A stretch of DNA of 64,000 nucleotides from Elephas maximus indicus (GCF_024166365.1 NC_064822.1:108434823-108498822); one strand, 5' to 3'; shown: positions 34,375-44,768, numbered from the stretch's first letter. The notes: a model not told the origin generated them from the letters alone. Translations and numbers: made by a program.

Positions 34375-35303
34375 TTGCCAAATGAGGCTAGAGTGGGGAG
34401 TAGGAAGCTGAGGAGGTTCCAGGAATGGCCACATTCCCTGGAATCCTCTCTGAGCTTCAGCACCTAGACAATCCTGGGCAGTTACGTGCTCCTTGGCTCT
34501 GACCATTCCCTGTCCTTTATCTATGGGGGATAACCCCTTTGGTACAGGCCGAACTGAAACTGTAAGCTAAAAGTGCCAGAGCATTCTCTGACTCTCCTGA
34601 GCCCTGGGGGAAGGGCCAGGCTCAGGCCCTCAGAACTGCTCCCCGTCTACACACTGGACAGGTAGCAGGGGGGCTCCAAATGGGGCAGAGGCACCTCCAG
34701 AGAAATTCCGAAAAGCTTGAGATTCACACAGGGTCTTGTACCCAGCTGCAGCCCTCATCATCCCACCTGCCTCTGCAGCTGCACCTGAAGCCCACCACCT
34801 TTTCCCCCACCTCCACTGACTCTCCTCAGTCTACTCAACCACATTTCTTGGTCCCTCAACCTCTCCTAGTACTCCCTTCTCATTAATTATTTAATTAATT
34901 TAAATATAAAATATTTACTGAGATCCACTTACATGCCAGACCTAGGGCTCAGCATGAGGGACTCCCATTCTCTCCCAGATTCCTTTTCCTTCAATTCCTA
35001 CCCCATCCCTTACTCTATCTTCTCTCTTTCTCAACAGCTCTGCCCCTAACTCAGTAGCCTTTGGAATCCCCCCAGGGCTGGGGAGGGTTAAAGAATGCTC
35101 TGGCACTTGTAGTTTATTGCTTCAGTTAGGTTTGTACACAGGGGTTATTTCCCATAGACAAGGAACAGGGAAGGGTCAGGGCTGAGAAGCGAGTAATTGC
35201 CCAGGAATGTCTAGGTGCTGAATCTCAGAGAGGATTCCACGGAATGTGGCCCTTCCAGGAAACTCCTCAGCTCCCTAGTCCCCACTCCAGCCTCTTTTGG
35301 CAA
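34375..35303. repeat. Unexplained inverted repeat: 235-bp arms, 458-bp spacer
   Basis: The left arm 34375-34610 and right arm 35069-35303 are reverse complements at roughly 80-85% identity by eye over their whole length. Shared blocks include 'ggaatcctctctgag', 'ttcagcacctagaca' and 'agtgccagagcattct'. They begin TTGCCAAA and end CCCTGGGGG. The spacer is unique apart from an L2-like piece near 34880-34970. Neither arm resembles L1, RTE, AfroSINE or the LTRs here. No flanking TSD is evident. It lies about 4.2 kb upstream of the KRT18 start codon. Confidence 0.85.
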
Positions 35304-36524
35304 TGAGGAGTGAGGGGAGTCTGACAGGTGATCCCCTCACCCACCTTGCACGCTCTGGCTCTTCTCATCATGTGGACCTCTCACTTTCTCCCACATACAC
35401 TCAAATCTTTGAGAAGTCCTTTCTGAAAAAAAAAAAAACTCAGTCTCAATCCTTCAAAATGGTGACAAGAACCAGTCTCTTGGGATACTGCCTGTAGGCC
35501 CTCCACCCTCACATAGGTTGCTGTTTTAAATACCTCCCTCCTGGAGCTGGGTAAGAAATTTCCAGCCTAAATGGTAAAGTAGAGGCTGAAGGACTCCAGG
35601 CCTCCAGTAATGCTCCCTAATCTCCTAATCTCTCCGCCATCTAGTTTCCCCTGAGCCACAGGCTCCAGTCTTCTGTGGGAGAACACTGGGGCAAGGGAGC
35701 AGGGGGAAGAGAGAAGAGTTAACCCACACTTATCGAGGTCATCTCTGAGTTTACTCTGGAGTTAAACCTGCCTGTCTGGTTCCAGTTCCCCCTCAGCAGG
35801 GCATCGGAATGCAAGGCCAGGAGGGAGGCAGGGAACCATTTCTCCTCCTTCAGGACTCCCCTCACCCAACTCCCTTTACTCTATGGGTCTGGGTTCTGGG
35901 AGCCTCTTACCAAGGCCCCTCTTGCTCCACCTTCTCCCATGGACCAGCCTCACAATCACCCCTTTCCCCTTTCCACATTGCCTCCCACCCACACCCCAGA
36001 ACCCCAGTGCTGGGCATCTAGGGGCCCAAAGCTCCTCCTTCATGCTATCCTACCCACCCCTAGCTCTCCTAGAGGTTGTCAGACTGAGTGAAAAGGTCCT
36101 GAACCACAGAAGAATCTGGAAGTGGTGGAAAACGGCATGGGGAGAGGAGGGGGGCTGGTGCTGGAAGTCTGAGGTCGGTATTTGCCCCAGTGCTGTAAGA
36201 GGTCAGGAATGTGGTCAACATCAGCTATGGGAGATAAGACCCAGCTGGCAGCTTTCCCACTCCTGCCCCCAGACTGAGCCTCCAGAGGCCTCAGAAGGTT
36301 CCAAGCAGCTGGCATCGGCAGAGATCTGAAAAGGATCTAGAAAGGAGCTTAGGAGAGAATCCTGGGATCTGGGACTGATTCTGGTGGAACTGAAAGTTCC
36401 CCAGGGGTATTAAGTAACTTAGCAAGAGAGACCTAAAGTCTTTAAGCCATCTTTATAGTTAAATCGACCCCCTCCCTCCTTCCTTTTCCACCTTACTGCC
36501 TTACTCTGCAATAACTAATTAATG
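35304..36524. other. Intergenic, no gene
   Basis: Unique KRT18-upstream DNA. The overlapping frames at 35809-36329 are composition-driven, with no domain. No repeat family is recognised. Confidence 0.45.
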
Positions 36525-36910
36525 AGTATTTGTTCAGTGAACGAATGAGTGATAATTAACATTCACATTCTTTTTTGGCTTTGGCAGCACCCTAGGAGAT
36601 AGGACAGGTCTTATTATTCTCCTTTTATAAGTGAAGAACCTGAAGTTCAGAAGTTAAGTGACTTGTCCAAGGTCACCCAAAACCCTACTGCTGTCAAGTC
36701 ATTTCTGACTCATAGCAACCCCACAGGGTTTCCAAGGCTGTAAATCTCTACGGAAGCAGATTGCCACATCTTTCTCCCTCAGAGCCACTGGTGGTTTCAA
36801 ATCGCCAACTTTTTGGTTATGGGTTGATTGCTTTAACCACTGTGCAATCAGGGCTCCAAGGTCACACAGCAACCAAAGTACCCAAGTTAGCTGACTTCAA
36901 GCTTAACAAA
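36525..36910. mobile_element. MIR, split by an AfroSINE
   Basis: Left part 'gtgaagaacctgaagttcag' to 'gacttgtccaaggtcac', right part 'ccaaggtcacacagcaacca'. These are the conserved MIR core on either side of the SINE at 36677-36855. Confidence 0.75.
36677..36855 (-). mobile_element. AfroSINE with perfect 10-bp TSD
   Basis: An antisense copy inserted in the MIR core. CCAAGGTCAC is present at 36667-36676 and again at 36856-36865. Confidence 0.92.
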
Positions 36911-36937
36911 ATCAGCAAAAGTCAACACATTGCATAT

Positions 36938-37490
36938 ACTCAAAAAGCTTGAAAACAAGGACTCAAACAGATACTTGTACACCAATGTTCATCTGAGCAT
37001 TATTTATAAGAGCCAAAAGGTGGAAACAACCCAAGTGTCCATCAACACATGAATGGATAAACAAAATGTGGTATATACATACAATGGAATACTACTCAGC
37101 TATAAAAGAAATGAAGGTCTGATACACGCTACGACACAAATGAACCTTGAAGTCATTATGCTGAGTGAAATAAGTTAGATGCAGAAGGACAAATATTGTA
37201 TGATCCCATTTTATGAAATATCTAGAACGGGAAAATGCACAGAGAGAAAAGTAGATCAGTGGTTACCAGGGGCTAGGGGAGGAGAGGAATGGGGAGTTAC
37301 TGCTTAATGGGTCCTAAGTTTCTGTTTGGGGCAATAAGAAAGTTTTGGAAATGAACACTGGTGATGATTGTACAAGATTGTGAATGTAATTAATGCCATT
37401 GAATTGTACCTTTAAAAATGGTTAAAATGGCAAATTTCATGTTATATATGTTTTACCACAATCAAATTTTTTAAATACTAAAAAAAACTC
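36938..37490 (+). mobile_element. Old L1 3' end
   Basis: 'ccaatgttcatctgagcatt', 'gtccatcaacacatgaatgg', 'tacaatggaatactactcag' and 'tgctgagtgaaataagttag' are the classic terminal ORF2/3' UTR sequence of a mammalian L1. It ends in an A-rich tail near 37470-37490. It resembles the copy at 20.7-23.3 kb. Confidence 0.85.
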
Positions 37491-38198
37491 ACCACATCAC
37501 ATGTTTAACCCATATACCTTATTTTCCTATTCCGTACAACATCACAATCCTGGGGCCCAGTGCGGGGGAAGTGAAGGTGAAAGCAGAAGAAATCGCTTTG
37601 ACTCCTGGCATCTCTAGCCTCCCATGCAAAATGAGTGGGCATCATTTGCATGCTCCTTTTTACATACCATTTGCCTCCTGGCCTGCAGCAGACCCTGGCC
37701 CTCTCCTGGTCAGCTCTCACCCAGGCCTGCTCTTGTCCAGCTCCCACTGAGTACCCTGGGGCTTTTCCCACCTGAAGGTGGCAGGCCTGGGACAACCCAG
37801 GGCTGAGCCCTGCATCTGAGCTGGACCTTTCACCTAGATGATCCACTGGCCAGGCTATTCCCAGGGCCCCATTCCCTTCCAGGCCTGCCCTCCTGCCTGC
37901 CCCCATCTCCTCAGTCCAGCTGGCAGTGCGATAAGAATCGATAGGTCCACTCCAGAGCAAAGAGCACAGCTAAGTGTGATTCCCCTGCTGGACAAACAAC
38001 TGATGGCAGTGACAGATCTGAGGGCCCAGCACTCCGTTTCCCAAATTAATTTAGCAGGGGGTGGTCGTCCAGCTTTGGGGAACAGGGCAGGGAGCGGGGA
38101 GCAGCGGGAACTTTCCTGTCTCTGTCTTTCTCCACACACATCCTGAGGTGAGTTTCCTGAAGGAAGCAGCCCTCTTTGGACAGGTTTAGGAAATAGCC
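37491..38198. other. Unique KRT18-upstream DNA with paired octamer-like sites
   Basis: GC-moderate unique sequence. 37623-37633 (catgcaaaatg) and 37643-37652 (catttgcatg) form an inverted pair of octamer-like motifs with a 9-bp gap. The frames at 37505-38146 have no domain. Confidence 0.4.
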
Positions 38199-38207
38199 TT
38201 ATGAGGA

Positions 38208-38370
38208 GTGCCCCCGTGGCAAAGTGGTTAAGAGCTCTGGCTGCTGACCTAAAGGTGGGCAGTTTGAACTCACCAGCTGCTCCTTGGAAATCCTATGCAG
38301 CTGTTCTACCCTGTCCTATATGGTCACTCTGAGTTGAACAGACTCAAATGGCAACAGTTTTTAACAGGTT
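38208..38370 (+). mobile_element. AfroSINE with 9-bp TSD
   Basis: A sense copy from 'gtgcccccgtggcaaagtgg' to 'caaatggcaacagtttttaa'. TTATGAGGA is repeated at 38199-38207 and 38371-38379. It is the SINE nearest upstream of the KRT18 promoter. Confidence 0.92.
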
Positions 38371-38379
38371 TTATGAGGA

Positions 38380-39239
38380 AGGCCAGGGAAAGAAGGGGTC
38401 TGGCGGAAATCCTAGTACAGTGAGGTGGACTGGCTACCAGGGCAGAGTCTCAGCTGGAACGTTTCTAGGTACACTTGTCTGCCCTCTTAGGCCCTTGTAG
38501 CACACTGGACACAATGCAATCTCCGTGAGGAACTTTTGTCTCTTACTCACTGCTGTTTCCCAGTACCCAGAAGAGGGCCTGGCACACAGTAGAAGCCCCA
38601 AAATATCTGTTGAATTGTAAATGCTCCGAAAGTATTTTAACCAAGGATGCAGGTAGGATGAATACCTTTGTGCAAAGTGAGGATGTGTCCCCTATCCAAA
38701 TGACAAATGTCCCACGGAAGCCAGGTCTCTGAGAGAGTGACTTAGGGAAGGGGAAGGGGTAGGAGTGGGTTCAGAGAGCATTAGTTTTCAGGAGGCTGAA
38801 CTTATTGGTGAGTGAATGTTTTTGTATGGGTGAGGGTGAAAGTGTGCAGTCGGGAGTGTTGGGGAACCAAGTGTGCTGCTGGGTTTGGAAACCACCAGAT
38901 TAGAGGCTCAGGACTAAGTATCTCTTCCTCCTCCCAGTCCCCAATTTTTCTTCCCCAGGGGCGCCAGGGCTAGGATCCCCAAAGTGGATCCACAGTGGGG
39001 AATTTGGGCTGCAAGTTGAGGACAGCCACAAAGACCCACACTCCATTTCACCCCACCCTCAGAACCCTGAAATCTCCAACCTGCCAGCACCTCCTCTACC
39101 TGGGTGGGGGGGGGGGGTGGTGTATAATAGTGTCATTTCCTGCCCTGAAATTACAGCCGCGAGGGCCAAGAACACCTGCCGCCCTGCTGCCATAGTCTGT
39201 CCCAGTTAGTCATCCCCTTTCTGGGGCATTGTGGGTGGC
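38380..39239. other. KRT18 5' flank, no gene
   Basis: A MIR-like piece lies near 38510-38625 ('agggcctggcacacagtaga'). A G-run at 39102-39118 could form a G-quadruplex. The sequence from 38930 becomes progressively GC-rich toward the promoter. Confidence 0.5.
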
Positions 39240-39494
39240 CTTTACAGGACTGCACGGGGGGCGGGGGCGGGGGGGGCGAGGAAGGTGAGGAACCGAGGGC
39301 GCGGAGGCCCTGCCGCGGCCCACCTGTGGCCCAGGCTTCCGAGGCAGCTCTGGTGGCGGGAACGTGGGCGGGGACAGGGCGGCCCCTGCAGGTTGCCACC
39401 CCCACCCTCAGCGACAGAACTTAAGCCGCCGACCCGGTGCACTTTCCACAACCCCAGTCTGTGTTCTGTCCTCTCGCCTTACTCCTCCGACAGC
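39240..39494 (+). promoter_or_regulatory. KRT18: KRT18 promoter region, CpG-rich with GC boxes
   Basis: CpG-dense sequence continues into exon 1 (to about 39700). GC-box (Sp1-type) motifs occur at about 39258-39280 (gggggcgggggcgg) and about 39366-39382 (gggcggggacagggcgg). I see no strong TATA box, although 'cttaag' lies near 39420. The 5' UTR is probably short and contiguous with the ATG ('cctccgacagcATG'). The exact transcription start cannot be read from sequence. Confidence 0.7.
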
Positions 39495-42400
39495 ATGAGC
39501 TTCACCACTCGCTCCACCACCTTCTCCACCAATTACCGGTCCCTGGGCTCGGTCCCGTCGTCCAGCCACCGGATCCGGCCGGCCAGCAGCGCAGCCAGCG
39601 TCTATGCGGGCGCCGGGGGCTCAGGCTCCCGGATCTCCGTGTCCCGCTCCAGCAGCTACCGGGGCGGCTGGGCTGGGGGGATGGCCGGGGGTCTGGCTGG
39701 AATAGGGGGCATCCAGGGCGAGAAGGAGACCATGCAGGACCTGAATGACCGCCTGGCCTCCTACCTGGAGAGGGTGAAGAGCCTGGAGACTGAAAATCGG
39801 AGACTGGAGAGCAAAATCCGGGAACACCTGGAGAAGAAGGGACCCCAGGTCAGGGACTGGGGCCACTATTTCAAGATTATCGAGGAGCTGAGGGCTGAGG
39901 TAAGGGGCATGGAGGGAGGGGCCCCAACTCCAGGCCATGTTTGACCCTCCAGTTAGACACCCCCTTACACCTCCCCGCTGCCCAAGTATCGGAGCTTCAG
40001 TAGGGTAGGATGCATTGACTCCTTCCCCCTTTTCCATCTCCATCCTGCCCCCCCACCCCATGGGGCAGTGCCTAGGAAAGTCCTGGATTTCCATACACAT
40101 CCCTGGCCACAGAGGTCCCAAGGTTCATGGCTGGGCTTGGTAGGGTCCTTCCCCAGGAGATAGTGGGCTGTGGGACAGCTTTGCAGAGGAATTAGACAGC
40201 ATGAAAGGAAGTGAGACAAGGCCCTAAGGAGAATTCCTGGACAAGTGGGGACAGTTGGAGGATTAAGGGGACGTGGCTAAAGCTGAGTCATCTAGGAGTA
40301 AACAGGAGGCCTACCTGTGGGAGGAGCCACTGCAGGGGGTGGGGGGGCCAGAGAAGGGGGGTGAGCAGGTGCACTAGGAAAAAACGCCAGGAGAGGGCCA
40401 AGGAGAGGACTCCTTAGTGGCTGCTCACTTACAGGCAGGCCAGCCAGCTGGGGCCCAGTGGAGGAGCAGAGGGAGACTAATGTGAGCGCTGGGATTTGGG
40501 ACTCTAGGAGGGGAGGGAGCAGTTTGGGGGACATAGGTGGGAGTGGGTAGGTATATAGCCTCTGGCTATTCCTGGGACCCGGAAGGTATCACTGACACAC
40601 ATAACACCTTCCACACACTCAGTCCACTCACTGACTTCTCAGTCATGAAGCAACCTCTCTCTTCTCTCTCCATCCTAGATCTTTGCCAATTCTGTGGACA
40701 ATGCCCGAATAGTTCTGCAGATTGACAATGCCCGGCTGGCTGCTGATGACTTCAAAGTCAAGTAAGACTCCGAGGCTGGGACCGAAGAGGTGGGGGCGGG
40801 GAGGGTAGAGCTAAGAGTGGGCTGGTCAGGTAGGAGCTCACGGTGGGATCTTGTTCAGGTGTGGATGGAACTGAGTGAATGAGACTTTATTCATTTATTT
40901 AACTATTCATTCATGCAACCCAGTTTAAAAACACTGCCCCAAGTGCCAAGAACGGTCCTTAGGGGATTACCACCTGATTCAGGTTGCTGGTTTGTAATGG
41001 GCATGGGGCTGCTCGTACAAGGATTGAGACAGTTCAGGATCAGAGATGGGGGCCCCTCTGACCACCTCCACATCCACAGGTATGAGACAGAGCTGGCCAT
41101 GCGCCAGTCCGTGGAGAGTGATATCCATGGGCTCCGCAAGGTCATTGATGACACCAATATCACTCGGCTGCAGCTGGAGACAGAGATCGAGAGTCTCAAG
41201 GAGGAGCTGCTCTTCATGAAGAAGAACCACGAGGAGGCAAGAAGGGCCACTGGCCAGGACAGAAACCAAATGAGCGAAGACGAGTCTGGGTGGGGAAGTG
41301 ATGGAGCAGGCCGCCTGCAAGTAGCTTGGCTGAGAAGTTCAGAACTACCAGTCTGGGCCTATAATCAAACCGTTCCATACATTAAAAAAAAAAAAAACCT
41401 GTTGCCATCGGGTCGAGTCTGACTCACAGCTACCTTACAGGACAGAGTAGAACTGCCTCACAGGGTTTCCAAGGAGAGCCCTGTGAATTCAAACTGCTGA
41501 CCTTTTGGTTAGCAGCCATAGCTCTTAACCACTATGCCACCAGGGTTTCCATAATGGGGCACATATACTCTGCAGCTCACCTGAATTGCAGTGTGATGAA
41601 TTTGAAATGACATGGGTGACAGAGAATGAGATGAGGACAGAAGTGGAAGTAGGTATCACTGGGAATGAGGAGTAAGGGAACATGGAGCTGGCAGGGCTTC
41701 CTAGACAAATGTATAAGGAGCAGGTTTATGGAAGGAGGGTAGATGGGGGGACAGGGAGAAGTGAGGAGGGATAAACTACCTGTGAATAACAGACATGGGG
41801 GACATTTCTACCCATTTGGAGTAGAAAGCCAAAAACGACATTGCCCAGAGTGTAAAACAAGAGTTTCCTCTGGTCTCTTCTAGAACTCATCCTGTAGACA
41901 TCCTAGAGGAGGCAGTCACAGATAAAGGGCCTTATTGGAGCTCTGACCTTAAGCCCCTCCTCCCATGTGCCCCTCTCTCCTTTAGGAAGTAAAGGGCCTA
42001 CAAGCCCAGATTGCCAGCTCTGGGCTGACTGTGGAGGTGGACGCCCCCAAATCTCAGGACCTCAGCAAGATCATGGCGGACATTCGGGCGCAGTATGATG
42101 AGCTGGCTCGGAAGAACCGAGAGGAGCTAGACAAGTACTGGTCCCAGCAGGTACCCAAGGGGGATGGACGGATGCTGAGCTATACACAGAAGCCTGAGGG
42201 CATGAGGGGAGGTGGGCAGGGAGACAGGGGCCTGATGGACTATTCCACCCTGCAGATTGAGGAGAGCACCACAGTGGTCACCTCTCAGTCTGCTGAGATA
42301 GGAGCTGCCGAGACAACGCTCACCGAGCTGAGACGTACCTTCCAGTCCTTGGAGATTGACCTGGATTCAATGAGAAATCTTGTGAGAGCTCTCACGTTAC

Positions 42401-43345
42401 CTGCCTCAACTCTGAACCCCTGACCTCTGTCGGCCTCAAGCCCAACCCTGTCTTAGCCTAAATCCTACCCTTTCCATCTTAAATTCCTTAGCTCAGAGAA
42501 AGTCCATTCCTCTGTGTTTCCCACAGTTCCAACCCCTTACCCGGCAGAGTGGATGCTCAAAAAATGTGCTGTACTGAAAGTTGCAGAGACTTCCCCTGCA
42601 TTCTTATCTCAGAGCTCACCCACACCTCCCTTCTTGTGCCCCCACAGAAGGCCAGCTTGGAGAACACACTGCGGGAGGTGGAGGCCCGCTATGCCATACA
42701 GATGGAGCAACTCAATGGGGTCCTGCTACACTTGGAGTCAGAGCTGGCACAGACTCGGGCAGAGGGGCAACGCCAGGCCCAGGAGTATGAGGCCCTGCTG
42801 AACATCAAGGTCAAGCTGGAGGCCGAGATCAACACCTACCGCCGCCTGCTGGAAGATGGGGAGGACTTCAGGTGAGTGAGGGTCTCCTACCCACACAAAT
42901 CAGGTTGAGATAGTACTTCTCCCCAAAGCCTGAGTTTGTATAAGCACTCCCCATGTGCCTATTCATTGATATTCATTGAGCGCTGGACTGGTGTTTTAAG
43001 CATGCCTCTCTGTGTCTGCAAGGAAGTAATAGTTACACCCTCTTATGAAAAGAGAATGCACTAAGTTTTGCCCTAGCAGTATTTAGGGTACGATGGAGTT
43101 TGGCCTTGAGTTTTCCTTTTATGGAGGAAGTGGCTAAGGGGCATTCAGAGACAAAAGGCAGGGGCCAAGTTTTCCTTCTATTCTGTGTGGCTGTTTATAA
43201 CTGGGGCTTGGTTTTCTGCTACAGCCTTAGTGATGCCCTGGACAGCACCAACTCCATGCAAACCATCCGAAAGACCAGCACCCGCAGGATCGTGGACGGC
43301 AAAGTGGTGTCTGAGACCAACGACACCAAAATTCTGAGGCATTGA
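39495..43345 (+). CDS. KRT18: Keratin 18 (type I cytoskeletal keratin), 7 coding exons
   Basis: Exons: 39495-39899, 40679-40761, 41080-41236, 41986-42150, 42256-42381, 42648-42871, 43225-43345 (stop TGA). They sum to 1281 nt, 426 residues; human K18 has 430. The head (1 to about 75) opens [10 protein letters not shown] and has [10 protein letters not shown]. The helix-initiation motif [12 protein letters not shown] is at 83-94 and the helix-termination motif [15 protein letters not shown] starts at 358. The tail ends TNDTKILRH. Caspase sites known in K18 are intact: VEVD (231-234) and DALD (390-393). K18 pairs with keratin 8 to form intermediate filaments of simple epithelia. Introns are GT-AG except intron 3, which starts GC. 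The frame is intact and introns are retained, so this is the functional gene and not one of the processed K18 pseudogenes common in mammals. Confidence 0.98.
40200..40295 (+). promoter_or_regulatory. KRT18: Candidate KRT18 intron 1 enhancer (AP-1 and Ets-like sites)
   Basis: A consensus AP-1 site TGAGTCA lies at 40284-40290, and a GGAAGT Ets-type core lies at about 40207-40212. Human KRT18 has an intron 1 enhancer driven by AP-1 and Ets. The positional match here is an inference from motif content, not from alignment. Confidence 0.45.
41237..41985 (+). other. KRT18: KRT18 intron 3 with non-canonical GC donor
   Basis: Exon 3 must end at 41236 (...AACCACGAGGAG) to keep the frame and the 157-nt length expected for this exon. 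The following bases are gcaaga, so the donor is GC; the acceptor is 'ctcctttag'. No in-register GT lies nearby. GC-AG introns make up about 1% of mammalian introns and usually have strong flanking matches, as here (GAG|GCAAGA). Confidence 0.85.
41383..41546 (-). mobile_element. AfroSINE in KRT18 intron 3
   Basis: An antisense copy with its A-tract at 41383-41397 and the head at 'ccactatgccaccagg'. TTCCATA flanks it (41373-41379 and 41547-41553). It is antisense to KRT18, so its T-free side faces the acceptor. It lies about 440 bp from exon 4. Confidence 0.92.
42151..42255 (+). other. KRT18: KRT18 intron 4, 105 nt, in frame and open
   Basis: The shortest intron of the gene. It is a multiple of three, exon 4 ends on a codon boundary, and no stop codon occurs in the continuing frame. 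Retention would insert 35 residues (starting [11 protein letters not shown]) between SQQ and IEESTT. Donor GTACCC is weak; the acceptor 'ccaccctgcag' is good. Confidence 0.85.
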
Positions 43346-43384
43346 GGCAGCAGAACCAGGGTACCCCTTGAGGAATGGGAGGTC

Positions 43385-43390
43385 AATAAA
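43385..43390 (+). terminator. KRT18: KRT18 polyadenylation signal AATAAA
   Basis: AATAAA lies 40 nt after the stop codon and is followed by a T/G-rich downstream region ('ctctgcgtcttccttggctg'). The 3' UTR is therefore very short, about 60-70 nt, as in other K18 genes. Confidence 0.9.
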
Positions 43391-43419
43391 AACTTGAGGT
43401 CACTGGACATCACTCTGCG

Positions 43420-44224
43420 TCTTCCTTGGCTGTTTTCATACTTCTGTGCAAATGCTCTGCCCCAATAGTCCCATCTATGACCACGCAGAAGTCACCTCTG
43501 ACCCCAGGTGTGTCATGGGGGTGGGGGACTGCACAGACGAGGCTCTTGGAAGTACCTTCTCAGAGAAAGAAGAGGGAAAGGTAGATGAGATGGAACAAGG
43601 ACAGTGGGAAAAACTACAATAGCTTGTGTCTTAGCCTTTGAGAAGAACTGGAGATCATAAAAGCCACCCTCCTGCCTATCCTGGAGTTCTCTGTCCACCA
43701 GTCTGGCAGGTGCTCCTTAGCAGAAATCTGAGCCAGAAAAAGAAGTAGTGCCAAGGACAGAGGGCAAAGGAAAGAGGAAGAGGCAGGACGAGACCACACA
43801 GCTGGCCCTCCCCATCCCTGCCACTCTGCATCCTTGGCCCACCGCCCAGTACATCCCACCAACCAGCCTCTTCACCCCACCAGCCTCTTCCCCCCAACCC
43901 CCTCCTGCACCTATTCCTCAAACCTATGATTTCCATGCCCTGATCATTTGCCCAATTGGGATATGAATTTTAGAATGACTAGAGGTCTGGCTAGAATTAG
44001 AGTAAAGGTAGTCATTGAAGATGAAAGAATAGTCTACACTAGTGGTTCCCAGCGAGGTAAGTGGTGCCCCTAGGTAAGCATCCGCATAGTAATAGTGGAC
44101 ATCTTGAAGCTAACTGAAATGTCACAATTCTGTGCTTTTGGTTGAATTGTGTTGTGTAGTAGTAAAAACAACAGATTTCTAAAACTAGTCATAGGCTTTG
44201 ATTTAGAGGATAATTTATGTTTTT
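43420..44224. other. Intergenic, no gene
   Basis: Unique sequence downstream of KRT18. The minus-strand frames at 43513-43936 have no domain. Nothing else is recognisable. Confidence 0.45.
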
Positions 44225-44640
44225 TAACTTCAAAAAAAAAGTATAAAGGTAACATGCACAGGTGTAACATTCAGCAGGACAGAAGCAAATAAAATTTAAG
44301 ATCTCCCAGCTCCACTCCCCAGAGGTAACTACTGTTAGTTTCTTAAATATGTCCTAGAAAAATTCTAGGCATAGGCAAACATATTTTATTTTATTTTATA
44401 TACGTAGGATTATACACTGTTATACACCTTGCTTTCTTAAACTGTGCCTTCTTTTAATAATATTACCTTGGATACCTTTCTAAATTAGTATGTATGGACT
44501 TGTGTCTTTCTTTTTAATAGCTGCTTAGTATTCCATTTTGTGGAGTACTAATTTACTTACCCCAGGTCTTCTAGTGATGGATATCTTAGCCTCCAATAGT
44601 TTTGCTCATGCTAAAATGCTGTAATTATATTTGTGTACAT
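44225..44640 (-). mobile_element. Old L1 fragment, antisense
   Basis: 'ctgcttagtattccattttg' and 'ccaatagttttgctcatgct' match the antisense of L1 3' ends (tgaatagtattccattgtat type). Highly diverged; boundaries are approximate. Confidence 0.55.
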
Positions 44641-44680
44641 ATATGCACTGCGTGTGCATATCTATAGGATAAACTCTGAG

Positions 44681-44768
44681 AGCACAGGGCTTGGTACAAA
44701 GTATGTACTTAATATTTGATATGGTGGTCTGGCAAACCAAGTACCTACTTTGTACCAAGCCCTGTGCT
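44681..44768. ncRNA. Near-perfect hairpin (30-bp arms, 28-nt loop), miRNA-like
   Basis: Arm 1 is 44681-44710 and arm 2 is 44739-44768. They are reverse complements with a single mismatch (T at 44704). The 88-nt stem-loop has the size of a miRNA precursor. Both arms resemble the 3' region of L2/MIR elements ('agcacagggcttggtac'), and several known miRNAs arose from opposed L2 or MIR copies. That it is transcribed or processed is pure inference; on either strand it folds equally well. Confidence 0.4.

Noticed and set aside
34375-35303. Inverted repeat as two AfroSINE or L1 copies
   Set aside because: Neither arm contains the AfroSINE head, the shared 'gtcgctatgagtc' tail, or L1 3' UTR blocks.
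1-39239. KRT8 exons expected near KRT18
   Set aside because: I searched the provided frames for type II keratin rod motifs and found none. KRT8 probably lies left of the window.
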